A stretch of DNA of 64,000 bases from Strongylocentrotus droebachiensis (Eukaryota; Echinodermata; Echinoidea; Camarodonta; Strongylocentrotidae): NCBI GenBank assembly GCA_035222895.1, contig JAVYIG010000898.1:360328-424327 (forward strand), in the 5' to 3' direction. The position numbers and the translations under genes are program-made. Numbering within the stretch: the stretch's first letter is position 1; every line of letters starts with the position of its first letter. The notes under the pieces were generated by a model, which worked only from the letters and a program-made list of their open reading frames with translations, did no database searches and was not told the DNA's origin. Below are positions 9,301 to 20,910 of the stretch, piece by piece.

Positions 9301-9342
9301 TTGCGCCATCGGTTTATGTTTCTCATCTTTATTTATTGCGCG
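6307..9342. repeat. About 3.0 kb block repeated at 17388-20423
   Basis: Units B, B, A1, C, B, A2, A1, A2, A2, A1, A2, A2, A4, replaced-head A2, A2 and the head of an A5 unit correspond to 17388-20423 at a constant offset of 11,081. A private variant, CATTCTGTTGCGC in the A4 head at 8658, is shared with the unit at 19739 and supports common descent. The left limit is ACATTTGC at 6307, where an A3 tail here replaces a B tail in the other copy. The right limit is GCGGTG here against GCGATG at 20424. Confidence 0.82.
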
Positions 9343-9441
9343 GTGTTGAAAACGATTAAATCGCGTATATACTGTCATATTGTGCAATAAAAGAGTCATT
9401 TGAAGCATTTTTTACATTTGCAAATATCTTTCTTAAAAAGA
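9246..9441 (+). repeat. A5 unit, 196 bp, rare A1/A3 intermediate
   Basis: The A1-like front (TTTGCGCC, CATCTTT) is combined with an A3-like rear (GCGGTG, ATTGTGCAAT, no insertion). It was seen only here and at 5224 (5224-5419). Inference: recombinant between A1 and A3. Its absence from the otherwise equivalent place near 20327 accounts for the 196 bp difference between the two block offsets (11,081 and 10,885). Confidence 0.75.
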
Positions 9442-9942
9442 ATGGTATGGTCTCCTAAGTGGTATCATTATGTTGCGCTTGAGCTTCTCTACCTGTTTGC
9501 GCCATCGGTTTATGTTTCTCATCTTTATTTATTGCGCGATGTTGAAAACGATTAAATCGCGTATATACTGTCATATTGCACAATAAAAGAGCCATTTGAA
9601 GCAAGTTTTACATTTGCAAATATCTTTCTTAAAAAGAATGGTATGGTCTCCTAAGTGGTATCATTATGTTGCGCTTGAGCTTCTCTATCTGTTCGCGTCA
9701 TCGGTTTATGTTTTTCATCTTTATTTATTGCGCTTAGAATGCTATGGTCTCCTAAATGGTATCATTATGTTGCGCTTGAGCTTCTCTACCTGTTCGCGAC
9801 ATCGGTTTATGTTTCTCATCTTTCCCTTAAAAAAATGTACCATGGTAACCAACATTCCATGGTAGTCAAAATTACCATGGTGGACCACGGTAACCATGGT
9901 TATCATGGTACATCACATTTGCAAATATCTTTCTTAAAAAGA

Positions 9943-10152
9943 ATGGTATGGTCTCCTAAGTGGTATCATTATGTTGCGCTTGAGCTTCTCTACCTGTTCG
10001 CGCCATCGGTTTATGTTTCTCATCCTTATTTATTGCGCGATGTTGAAAACGATTAAATCGCGTATATACTGTCATATTGCGCAATAAAAGAGTCATTTGA
10101 AGCATTTTTTACATTTTCAACATCACATTTGCAAATATCTTTCTTAAAAAGA
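9943..10152 (+). repeat. A6 unit, 210 bp (representative)
   Basis: The head is as in A3 (TTCGCGCC, CATCCTT), but the tail has GCGATG, intact ATTGCGCAAT and the 14 bp insertion in the form CATTTTCAACATCAC (T for G in the first TTTGC). This G-to-T change marks A6 and its recombinants. Other anchors include 11264, 20828, 22149, 29843 and 43044; recombinants carrying the same tail are at 28522, 41540 and 50738. Confidence 0.86.
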
Positions 10153-11669
10153 ATGGTATGGTCTCCTAAGTGGTATCATTATGTTGCGCTTGAGCTTCTC
10201 TACCTGTTCGCGCCATCGGTTTATGTTTCTCATCCTTATTTATTGCGCGGTGTTGAAAACGATTAAATCGCGTATATACTGTCATATTGTGCAATAAAAG
10301 AGTAATTTGAAGCATTTTTTACATTTGCAAATATCTTTCTTAAAAAGAATGGTATGGTCTCCTAAGTGGTATCATTATGTTGCGCTTGAGCTTCTCTACC
10401 TGTTCGCGACATCGGTTTATGTTTCTCATCTTTCCCTTAAAAAAATGTACCATGGTAACCAACATTCCATGGTAGTCAAAATTACCATGGTGGACCACGG
10501 TAACCATGGTTATCATGGTACATCACATTTGCAAATATCTTTCTTAAAAAGAATGGTATGGTCTCCTAAGTGGTATCATTATGTTGCGCTTGAGCTTCTC
10601 TACCTGTTCGCGCCGTCGGTTTATGTTTCTCATCTTTATTTATTGCGCGATGTTGAAAACGATTAAATCGCGTATATACTGTCATATTGCGCAATAAAAG
10701 AGTCATTTGAAGCATTTTTTACATTTGCAACATCACATTTGCAAATATCTTTCTTAAAAAGAATGGTATGGTCTCCTAAGTGGTATCATTATGTTGCGCT
10801 TGAGCTTCTCTACCTGTTCGCGTCATCGGTTTATGTTTTTCATCTTTATTTATTGCGCTTAGAATGCTATGGTCTCCTAAATGGTATCATTATGTTGCGC
10901 TTGAGCTTCTCTACCTGTTCGCGACATCGGTTTATGTTTCTCATCTTTCCCTTAAAAAAATGTACCATGGTAACCAACATTCCATGGTAGTCAAAATTAC
11001 CATGGTGGACCACGGTAACCATGGTTATCATGGTACATCACATTTGCAAATATCTTTCTTAAAAAGAATGGTATGGTCTCCTAAGTGGTATCATTATGTT
11101 GCGCTTGAGCTTCTCTACCTGTTCGCGCCATCGGTTTATGTTTCTCATCCTTATTTATTGCGCGGTGTTGAAAACGATTAAATCGCGTATATACTGTCAT
11201 ATTGTGCAATAAAAGCGTCATTTGAAGCATTTTTTACATTTGCAAATATCTTTCTTAAAAAGAATGGTATGGTCTCCTAAGTGGTATCATTATGTTGCGC
11301 TTGAGCTTCTCTACCTGTTCGCGCCATCGGTTTATGTTTCTCATCCTTATTTATTGCGCGATGTTGAAAACGATTAAATCGCGTATATACTGTCATATTG
11401 CGCAATAAAAGAGTCATTTGAAGCATTTTTTACATTTTCAACATCACATTTGCAAATATCTTTCTTAAAAAGAATGGTATGGTCTCCTAAGTGGTATCAT
11501 TATGTTGCGCTTGAGCTTTTCTACCTGTTCGCGCCATCGGTTTATGTTTCTCATCCTTATTTATTGCGCGGTGTTGAAAACGATTAAATCGCGTATATAC
11601 TGTCATATTGTGCAATAAAAGAGTCATTTGAAGCATTTTTTACATTTGCAAATATCCTTCTTAAAAAGA

Positions 11670-12079
11670 ATGGTATGGTCTCCTAAGTGGTATCATTATG
11701 TTGCGCTTGAGCTTCTCTACCTGTTCGCGACATCGGTTTATGTTTCTCATCTTTCCCTTAAAAAAATGTACCATGGTAACCAACATTCCATGGTAGTCAA
11801 AATTACCATGGTGGACCACGGTAACAAATGGTTATCATGGTACATCACATTTGCAAATATCTTTCTTAAAAAGAATGGTATGGTCTCCTAAGTGGTATCA
11901 TTATGTTGCGCTTGAGCTTCTCTACCTGTTCGCGACATCGGTTTATGTTTCTCATCTTTCCCTTAAAAAAATGTACCATGGTAAACTAACATTCCATGGT
12001 AGTCAAAATTACCATGGTGGACCACGGTAACCATGGTTATCATGGTACATCACATTTGCAAATATCTTTCTTAAAAAGA
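11670..12079 (+). repeat. Pair of +1 bp B variants (205 bp each)
   Basis: The first unit has GGTAACAAATGG where others have GGTAACCATGG. The second has GGTAAACTAACATTCC where others have GGTAACCAACATTCC. Each change adds one base, destroys one CCATGG palindrome or its flank, and breaks the forward frame without compensation. The pair recurs at 22555 and 22760, 30249 and 30454, and in both M copies of super-repeat 2. The first member also occurs alone at 41946. Confidence 0.88.
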
Positions 12080-15000
12080 ATGGTATGGTCTCCTAAGTGG
12101 TATCATTATGTTGCGCTTGAGCTTCTCTACCTGTTCGCGCCATCGGTTTATGTTTCTCATCTTTATTTATTGCGCGATGTTGAAAACGATTAAATCGCGT
12201 ATATACTGTCATATTGCGCAATAAAAGAGTCATTTGAAGCATTTTTTACATTTGCAACATCACATTTGCAAATATCTTTCTTAAAAAGAATGGTATGGTC
12301 TCCTAAGTGGTATCATTATGTTGCGCTTGAGCTTCTCTACCTGTTCGCGTCATCGGTTTATGTTTTTCATCTTTATTTATTGCGCTTAGAATGCTATGGT
12401 CTCCTAAATGGTATCATTATGTTGCGCTTGAGCTTCTCTACCTGTTCGCGACATCGGTTTATGTTTCTCATCTTTCCCTTAAAAAAATGTACCATGGTAA
12501 CCAACATTCCATGGTAGTCAAAATTACCATGGTGGACCACGGTAACCATGGTTATCATGGTACATCACATTTGCAAATATCTTTCTTAAAAAGAATGGTA
12601 TGGTCTCCTAAGTGGTATCATTGTGTTGCGCTTGAGCTTCTCTACCTGTTCGCGCCATCGGTTTATGTTTCTCATCCTTATTTATTGCGCGGTGTTGAAA
12701 ACGATTAAATCGCGTATATACTGTCATATTTTTCAATAAAAGAGTCATTTGAAGCATTTTTTACATTTGCAAATATCTTTCTTAAAAAGAATGGTATGGT
12801 CTCCTAAGTGGTATCATTATGTTGCGCTTGAGCTTCTCTACCTGTTTGCGCCATCGGTTTATGTTTCTCATCTTTATTTATTGCGCGATGTTGAAAACGA
12901 TTAAATCGCGTATATACTGTCATATTGCGCAATAAAAGAGTCATTTGAAGCATTTTTTACATTTGCAACATCACATTTGCAAATATCTTTCTTAAAAAGA
13001 ATGGTATGGTCTCCTAAGTGGTATCATTGTGTTGCGCTTGAGCTTCTCTACCTGTTCGCGCCATCGGTTTATGTTTCTCATCCTTATTTATTGCGCGGTG
13101 TTGAAAACGATTAAATCGCGTATATACTGTCATATTTTTCAATAAAAGAGTCATTTGAAGCATTTTTTACATTTGCAAATATCTTTCTTAAAAAGAATGG
13201 TATGGTCTCCTAAGTGGTATCATTATGTTGCGCTTGAGCTTCTCTACCTGTTTGCGCCATCGGTTTATGTTTCTCATCTTTATTTATTGCGCGATGTTGA
13301 AAACGATTAAATCGCGTATATACTGTCATATTGCGCAATAAAAGAGTCATTTGAAGCATTTTTTACATTTGCAACATCACATTTGCAAATATCTTTCTTA
13401 AAAAGAATGGTATCATTATGTTGCGCTTGAGCTTCTCTACCTGTTCGCGCCATCGGTTTATGTTTCTCATCCTTATTTATTGCGCGGTGTTGAAAACGAT
13501 TAAATCGCGTATATACTGTCATATTGTGCAATAAAAGCGTCATTTGAAGCATTTTTTACATTTGCAAATATCTTTCTTAAAAAGAATGGTATGGTCTCCT
13601 AAGTGGTATCATTATGTTGCGCTTGAGCTTCTCTACCTGTTCGCGCCATCGGTTTATGTTTCTCATCCTTATTTATTGCGCGGTGTTGAAAACGATTAAA
13701 TCGCGTATATACTGTCATATTGTGCAATAAAAGAGTCATTTGAAGCATTTTTTACATTTGCAAATATCTTTCTTAAAAAGAATGGTATGGTCTCCTAAGT
13801 GGTATCATTATGTTGCGCTTGAGCTTCTCTACCTGTTCGCGACATCGGTTTATGTTTCTCATCTTTCCCTTAAAAAAATGTACCATGGTAACCAACATTC
13901 CATGGTAGTCAAAATTACCATGGTGGACCACGGTAACCATGGTTATCATGGTACATCACATTTGCAAATATCTTTCTTAAAAAGAATGGTATGGTCTCCT
14001 AAGTGGTATCATTATGTTGCGCTTGAGCTTCTCTACCTGTTCGCGACATCGGTTTATGTTTCTCATCTTTCCCTTAAAAAAATGTACCATGGTAACCAAC
14101 ATTCCATGGTAGTCAAAATTACCATGGTGGACCACGGTAACCATGGTTATCATGGTACATCACATTTGCAAATATCTTTCTTAAAAAGAATGGTATGGTC
14201 TCCTAAGTGGTATCATTATGTTGCGCTTGAGCTTCTCTACCTGTTCGCGCCATCGGTTTATGTTTCTCATCTTTATTTATTGCGCGATGTTGAAAACGAT
14301 TAAATCGCGTATATACTGTCATATTGCGCAATAAAAGAGTCATTTGAAGCATTTTTTACATTTGCAACATCACATTTGCAAATATCTTTCTTAAAAAGAA
14401 TGGTATGGTCTCCTAAGTGGTATCATTATGTTGCGCTTGAGCTTCTCTACCTGTTCGCGCCATCGGTTTATGTTTCTCATCCTTATTTATTGCGCGGTGT
14501 TGAAAACGATTAAATCGCGTATATACTGTCATATTGTGCAATAAAAGAGTCATTTGAAGCATTTTTTACATTTGCAAATATCTTTCTTAAAAAGAATGGT
14601 ATGGTCTCCTAAGTGGTATCATTATGTTGCGCTTGAGCTTCTCTACCTGTTCGCGACATCGGTTTATGTTTCTCATCTTTCCCTTAAAAAAATGTACCAT
14701 GGTAACCAACATTCCATGGTAGTCAAAATTACCATGGTGGACCACGGTAACCATGGTTATCATGGTACATCACATTTGCAAATATCTTTCTTAAAAAGAA
14801 TGGTATGGTCTCCTAAGTGGTATCATTATGTTGCGCTTGAGCTTCTCTACCTGTTCGCGACATCGGTTTATGTTTCTCATCTTTCCCTTAAAAAAATGTA
14901 CCATGGTAACCAACATTCCATGGTAGTCAAAATTACCATGGTGGACCACGGTAACCATGGTTATCATGGTACATCACATTTGCAAATATCTTTCTTAAAA

Positions 15001-16635
15001 AGAATGGTATGGTCTCCTAAGTGGTATCATTATGTTGCGCTTGAGCTTCTCTACCTGTTCGCGCCATCGGTTTATGTTTCTCATCTTTATTTATTGCGCG
15101 ATGTTGAAAACGATTAAATCGCGTATATACTGTCATATTGCGCAATAAAAGAGTCATTTGAAGCATTTTTTACATTTGCAACATCACATTTGCAAATATC
15201 TTTCTTAAAAAGAATGGTATGGTCTCCTAAGTGGTATCATTATGTTGCGCTTGAGCTTCTCTACCTGTTCGCGTCATCGGTTTATGTTTTTCATCTTTAT
15301 TTATTGCGCTTAGAATGCTATGGTCTCCTAAATGGTATCATTATGTTGCGCTTGAGCTTCTCTACCTGTTCGCGACATCGGTTTATGTTTCTCATCTTTC
15401 CCTTAAAAAAATGTACCATGGTAACCAACATTCCATGGTAGTCAAAATTACCATGGTGGACCACGGTAACCATGGTTATCATGGTACATCACATTTGCAA
15501 ATATCTTTCTTAAAAAGAATGGTATGGTCTCCTAAGTGGTATCATTGTGTTGCGCTTGAGCTTCTCTACCTGTTCGCGCCATCGGTTTATGTTTCTCATC
15601 CTTATTTATTGCGCTTAGAATGCTATGGTCTCCTAAATGGTATCATTATGTTGCGCTTGAGCTTCTCTACCTGTTCGCGACATCGGTTTATGTTTCTCAT
15701 CTTTCCCTTAAAAAAATGTACCATGGTAACCAACATTCCATGGTAGTCAAAATTACCATGGTGGACCACGGTAACCATGGTTATCATGGTACATCACATT
15801 TGCAAATATCTTTCTTAAAAAGAATGGTATGGTCTCCTAAGTGGTATCATTGTGTTGCGCTTGAGCTTCTCTACCTGTTCGCGCCATCGGTTTATGTTTC
15901 TCATCCTTATTTATTGCGCGGTGTTGAAAACGATTAAATCGCGTATATACTGTCATATTTTTCAATAAAAGAGTCATTTGAAGCATTTTTTACATTTGCA
16001 AATATCTTTCTTAAAAAGAATGGTATGGTCTCCTAAGTGGTATCATTATGTTGCGCTTGAGCTTCTCTACCTGTTTGCGCCATCGGTTTATGTTTCTCAT
16101 CTTTATTTATTGCGCGATGTTGAAAACGATTAAATCGCGTATATACTGTCATATTGCGCAATAAAAGAGTCATTTGAAGCATTTTTTACATTTGCAACAT
16201 CACATTTGCAAATATCTTTCTTAAAAAGAATGGTATGGTCTCCTAAGTGGTATCATTGTGTTGCGCTTGAGCTTCTCTACCTGTTCGCGCCATCGGTTTA
16301 TGTTTCTCATCCTTATTTATTGCGCGGTGTTGAAAACGATTAAATCGCGTATATACTGTCATATTTTTCAATAAAAGAGTCATTTGAAGCATTTTTTACA
16401 TTTGCAAATATCTTTCTTAAAAAGAATGGTATGGTCTCCTAAGTGGTATCATTATGTTGCGCTTGAGCTTCTCTACCTGTTTGCGCCATCGGTTTATGTT
16501 TCTCATCTTTATTTATTGCGCGATGTTGAAAACGATTAAATCGCGTATATACTGTCATATTGCGCAATAAAAGAGTCATTTGAAGCATTTTTTACATTTG
16601 CAACATCACATTTGCAAATATCTTTCTTAAAAAGA

Positions 16636-16822
16636 ATGGTATCATTATGTTGCGCTTGAGCTTCTCTACCTGTTCGCGCCATCGGTTTATGTTTCTCATC
16701 TTTCCCTTAAAAAAATGTACCATGGTAACCAACATTCCATGGTAGTCAAAATTACCATGGTGGACCACGGTAACCATGGTTATCATGGTACATCACATTT
16801 GCAAATATCTTTCTTAAAAAGA
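16636..16822 (+). repeat. B-tailed unit with 17 bp head deletion, 187 bp
   Basis: Combines the deletion head with GCCATCGG (A-type, where other B units have GACATCGG) and a full foldback tail. Inference: a crossover between a deletion A3 unit and a B unit in the shared core GGTTTATGTTTCTCATC. The same recombinant stands at 27521, 35215, 49737 and 57431, once per M block. Confidence 0.85.
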
Positions 16823-17039
16823 ATGGTATGGTCTCCTAAGTGGTATCATTATGTTGCGCTTGAGCTTCTCTACCTGTTTGCGCCATCGGTTTATGTTTCT
16901 CATCTTTATTTATTGCGCGATGTTGAAAACGATTAAATCGCGTATATACTGTCATATTGCGCAATAAAAGAGTCATTTGAAGCATTTTTTACATTTGCAA
17001 CATCACATTTGCAAATATCTTTCTTAAAAAGAATGGTAT

Positions 17040-17387
17040 CATTATGTTGCGCTTGAGCTTCTCTACCTGTTCGCGCCATCGGTTTATGTTTCTCATCCTT
17101 ATTTATTGCGCGGTGTTGAAAACGATTAAATCGCGTATATACTGTCATATTGTGCAATAAAAGAGTCATTTGAAGCATTTTTTACATTTGCAAATATCTT
17201 TCTTAAAAAGAATGGTATGGTCTCCTAAGTGGTATCATTATGTTGCGCTTGAGCTTCTCTACCTGTTCGCGACATCGGTTTATGTTTCTCATCTTTCCCT
17301 TAAAAAAATGTACCATGGTAACCAACATTCCATGGTAGTCAAAATTACCATGGTGGACCACGGTAACCATGGTTATCATGGTACATC
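17040..17387. repeat. Short joint: 17-bp-deleted A3 unit then a B unit
   Basis: This joins the M-type block ending at 17039 to the 17388-20423 block. It holds a deletion-type A3 unit (anchor 17033) ending in AGAGTC, rather than the AGCGTC seen in the other deletion-type A3 units, then most of a B unit (anchor 17212). Together with the following two B units it makes the only run of three B units seen in the window. Confidence 0.7.
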
Positions 17388-17823
17388 ACATTTGCAAATA
17401 TCTTTCTTAAAAAGAATGGTATGGTCTCCTAAGTGGTATCATTATGTTGCGCTTGAGCTTCTCTACCTGTTCGCGACATCGGTTTATGTTTCTCATCTTT
17501 CCCTTAAAAAAATGTACCATGGTAACCAACATTCCATGGTAGTCAAAATTACCATGGTGGACCACGGTAACCATGGTTATCATGGTACATCACATTTGCA
17601 AATATCTTTCTTAAAAAGAATGGTATGGTCTCCTAAGTGGTATCATTATGTTGCGCTTGAGCTTCTCTACCTGTTCGCGACATCGGTTTATGTTTCTCAT
17701 CTTTCCCTTAAAAAAATGTACCATGGTAACCAACATTCCATGGTAGTCAAAATTACCATGGTGGACCACGGTAACCATGGTTATCATGGTACATCACATT
17801 TGCAAATATCTTTCTTAAAAAGA
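17212..17823 (+). repeat. Only triple B run in the window
   Basis: Three consecutive 204 bp B units (17212, 17416, 17620). Other B runs are single or double. The run lies at the joint between the M-type block ending at 17039 and the block repeated from 6307. Inference: an extra B gained by unequal exchange. It creates the longest reading frame of the window (17170-17937, 255 codons), which is not supported as a gene. Confidence 0.85.
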
Positions 17824-20423
17824 ATGGTATGGTCTCCTAAGTGGTATCATTATGTTGCGCTTGAGCTTCTCTACCTGTTCGCGCCATCGGTTTATGTTTC
17901 TCATCTTTATTTATTGCGCGATGTTGAAAACGATTAAATCGCGTATATACTGTCATATTGCGCAATAAAAGAGTCATTTGAAGCATTTTTTACATTTGCA
18001 ACATCACATTTGCAAATATCTTTCTTAAAAAGAATGGTATGGTCTCCTAAGTGGTATCATTATGTTGCGCTTGAGCTTCTCTACCTGTTCGCGTCATCGG
18101 TTTATGTTTTTCATCTTTATTTATTGCGCTTAGAATGCTATGGTCTCCTAAATGGTATCATTATGTTGCGCTTGAGCTTCTCTACCTGTTCGCGACATCG
18201 GTTTATGTTTCTCATCTTTCCCTTAAAAAAATGTACCATGGTAACCAACATTCCATGGTAGTCAAAATTACCATGGTGGACCACGGTAACCATGGTTATC
18301 ATGGTACATCACATTTGCAAATATCTTTCTTAAAAAGAATGGTATGGTCTCCTAAGTGGTATCATTGTGTTGCGCTTGAGCTTCTCTACCTGTTCGCGCC
18401 ATCGGTTTATGTTTCTCATCCTTATTTATTGCGCGGTGTTGAAAACGATTAAATCGCGTATATACTGTCATATTTTTCAATAAAAGAGTCATTTGAAGCA
18501 TTTTTTACATTTGCAAATATCTTTCTTAAAAAGAATGGTATGGTCTCCTAAGTGGTATCATTATGTTGCGCTTGAGCTTCTCTACCTGTTTGCGCCATCG
18601 GTTTATGTTTCTCATCTTTATTTATTGCGCGATGTTGAAAACGATTAAATCGCGTATATACTGTCATATTGCGCAATAAAAGAGTCATTTGAAGCATTTT
18701 TTACATTTGCAACATCACATTTGCAAATATCTTTCTTAAAAAGAATGGTATGGTCTCCTAAGTGGTATCATTGTGTTGCGCTTGAGCTTCTCTACCTGTT
18801 CGCGCCATCGGTTTATGTTTCTCATCCTTATTTATTGCGCGGTGTTGAAAACGATTAAATCGCGTATATACTGTCATATTTTTCAATAAAAGAGTCATTT
18901 GAAGCATTTTTTACATTTGCAAATATCTTTCTTAAAAAGAATGGTATGGTCTCCTAAGTGGTATCATTGTGTTGCGCTTGAGCTTCTCTACCTGTTCGCG
19001 CCATCGGTTTATGTTTCTCATCCTTATTTATTGCGCGGTGTTGAAAACGATTAAATCGCGTATATACTGTCATATTTTTCAATAAAAGAGTCATTTGAAG
19101 CATTTTTTACATTTGCAAATATCTTTCTTAAAAAGAATGGTATGGTCTCCTAAGTGGTATCATTATGTTGCGCTTGAGCTTCTCTACCTGTTTGCGCCAT
19201 CGGTTTATGTTTCTCATCTTTATTTATTGCGCGATGTTGAAAACGATTAAATCGCGTATATACTGTCATATTGCGCAATAAAAGAGTCATTTGAAGCATT
19301 TTTTACATTTGCAACATCACATTTGCAAATATCTTTCTTAAAAAGAATGGTATGGTCTCCTAAGTGGTATCATTGTGTTGCGCTTGAGCTTCTCTACCTG
19401 TTCGCGCCATCGGTTTATGTTTCTCATCCTTATTTATTGCGCGGTGTTGAAAACGATTAAATCGCGTATATACTGTCATATTTTTCAATAAAAGAGTCAT
19501 TTGAAGCATTTTTTACATTTGCAAATATCTTTCTTAAAAAGAATGGTATGGTCTCCTAAGTGGTATCATTGTGTTGCGCTTGAGCTTCTCTACCTGTTCG
19601 CGCCATCGGTTTATGTTTCTCATCCTTATTTATTGCGCGGTGTTGAAAACGATTAAATCGCGTATATACTGTCATATTTTTCAATAAAAGAGTCATTTGA
19701 AGCATTTTTTACATTTGCAAATATCTTTCTTAAAAAGAATGGTATGGTCTCCTAAGTGGTATCATTCTGTTGCGCTTGAGCTTCTCTACCTGTTTGCGCC
19801 ATCGGTTTATGTTTCTCATCTTTATTTATTGCGCGATGTTGAAAACGATTAAATCGCGTATATACTGTCATATTGCACAATAAAAGAGCCATTTGAAGCA
19901 AGTTTTACATTTGCAAATATCTTTCTTAAAAAAATCAACTCGGTCTCCTAAGTGGTATCATTGTGTTGCGCTTGAGCTTCTCTACCTGTTCGCGCCATCG
20001 GTTTATGTTTCTCATCCTTATTTATTGCGCGGTGTTGAAAACGATTAAATCGCGTATATACTGTCATATTTTTCAATAAAAGAGTCATTTGAAGCATTTT
20101 TTACATTTGCAAATATCTTTCTTAAAAAGAATGGTATGGTCTCCTAAGTGGTATCATTGTGTTGCGCTTGAGCTTCTCTACCTGTTCGCGCCATCGGTTT
20201 ATGTTTCTCATCCTTATTTATTGCGCGGTGTTGAAAACGATTAAATCGCGTATATACTGTCATATTTTTCAATAAAAGAGTCATTTGAAGCATTTTTTAC
20301 ATTTGCAAATATCTTTCTTAAAAAGAATGGTATGGTCTCCTAAGTGGTATCATTATGTTGCGCTTGAGCTTCTCTACCTGTTTGCGCCATCGGTTTATGT
20401 TTCTCATCTTTATTTATTGCGCG
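17388..20423. repeat. Second copy of the 6307-9342 block
   Basis: Offset of 11,081 to 6307-9342 throughout, with the same unit order and the same CATTCTGTTGCGC variant (unit 19739). Downstream, the A5 unit present at 9246 is missing: the A4 unit at 20327 follows directly, so the offset to the next block drops from 11,081 to 10,885, a difference of exactly one 196 bp unit. The part from 19907 also belongs to the first 22,216 bp super-repeat. Confidence 0.82.
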
Positions 20424-20910
20424 ATGTTGAAAACGATTAAATCGCGTATATACTGTCATATTGCACAATAAAAGAGCCATTTGAAGCAAGTTTTACATTT
20501 GCAAATATCTTTCTTAAAAAGAATGGTATGGTCTCCTAAGTGGTATCATTATGTTGCGCTTGAGCTTCTCTATCTGTTCGCGTCATCGGTTTATGTTTTT
20601 CATCTTTATTTATTGCGCTTAGAATGCTATGGTCTCCTAAATGGTATCATTATGTTGCGCTTGAGCTTCTCTACCTGTTCGCGACATCGGTTTATGTTTC
20701 TCATCTTTCCCTTAAAAAAATGTACCATGGTAACCAACATTCCATGGTAGTCAAAATTACCATGGTGGACCACGGTAACCATGGTTATCATGGTACATCA
20801 CATTTGCAAATATCTTTCTTAAAAAGAATGGTATGGTCTCCTAAGTGGTATCATTATGTTGCGCTTGAGCTTCTCTACCTGTTCGCGCCATCGGTTTATG
20901 TTTCTCATCC

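Larger units (their letters stand above)
9385..17039. repeat. Oldest M-type block in the window, matching 20270-27924
   Basis: A 7.65 kb series with a constant offset of 10,885 to 20270-27924. Markers shared with all other M copies are AGTAATTT at 10301 (in place of AGTCATTT), GCCGTCGG in the unit at 10553, CTTTTCTACC in the unit at 11474, CTTCTTAAA preceded by ATATC at the end of that unit, and the paired +1 bp B variants at 11670 and 11875. One substitution was noticed, T at 16879 (TTTGCG) against C at 27764 (TTCGCG). The match ends at 17040, where this copy has the 17 bp head deletion and the other does not. Confidence 0.85.

Noticed and set aside
16592-16786. 64-codon minus-strand frame, also at 27477, 35171 and 49693
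   Set aside because: It spans a deletion-type B unit and reads through the foldback element; repeat artefact.
17170-17937. 255-codon forward reading frame and its 187-, 143-, 119- and 105-codon relatives as genes
   Set aside because: They are by-products of a stop-free frame in a 204 bp tandem unit. They start and stop wherever unit types change, show no recognisable domain, and are broken by frame-changing unit variants.
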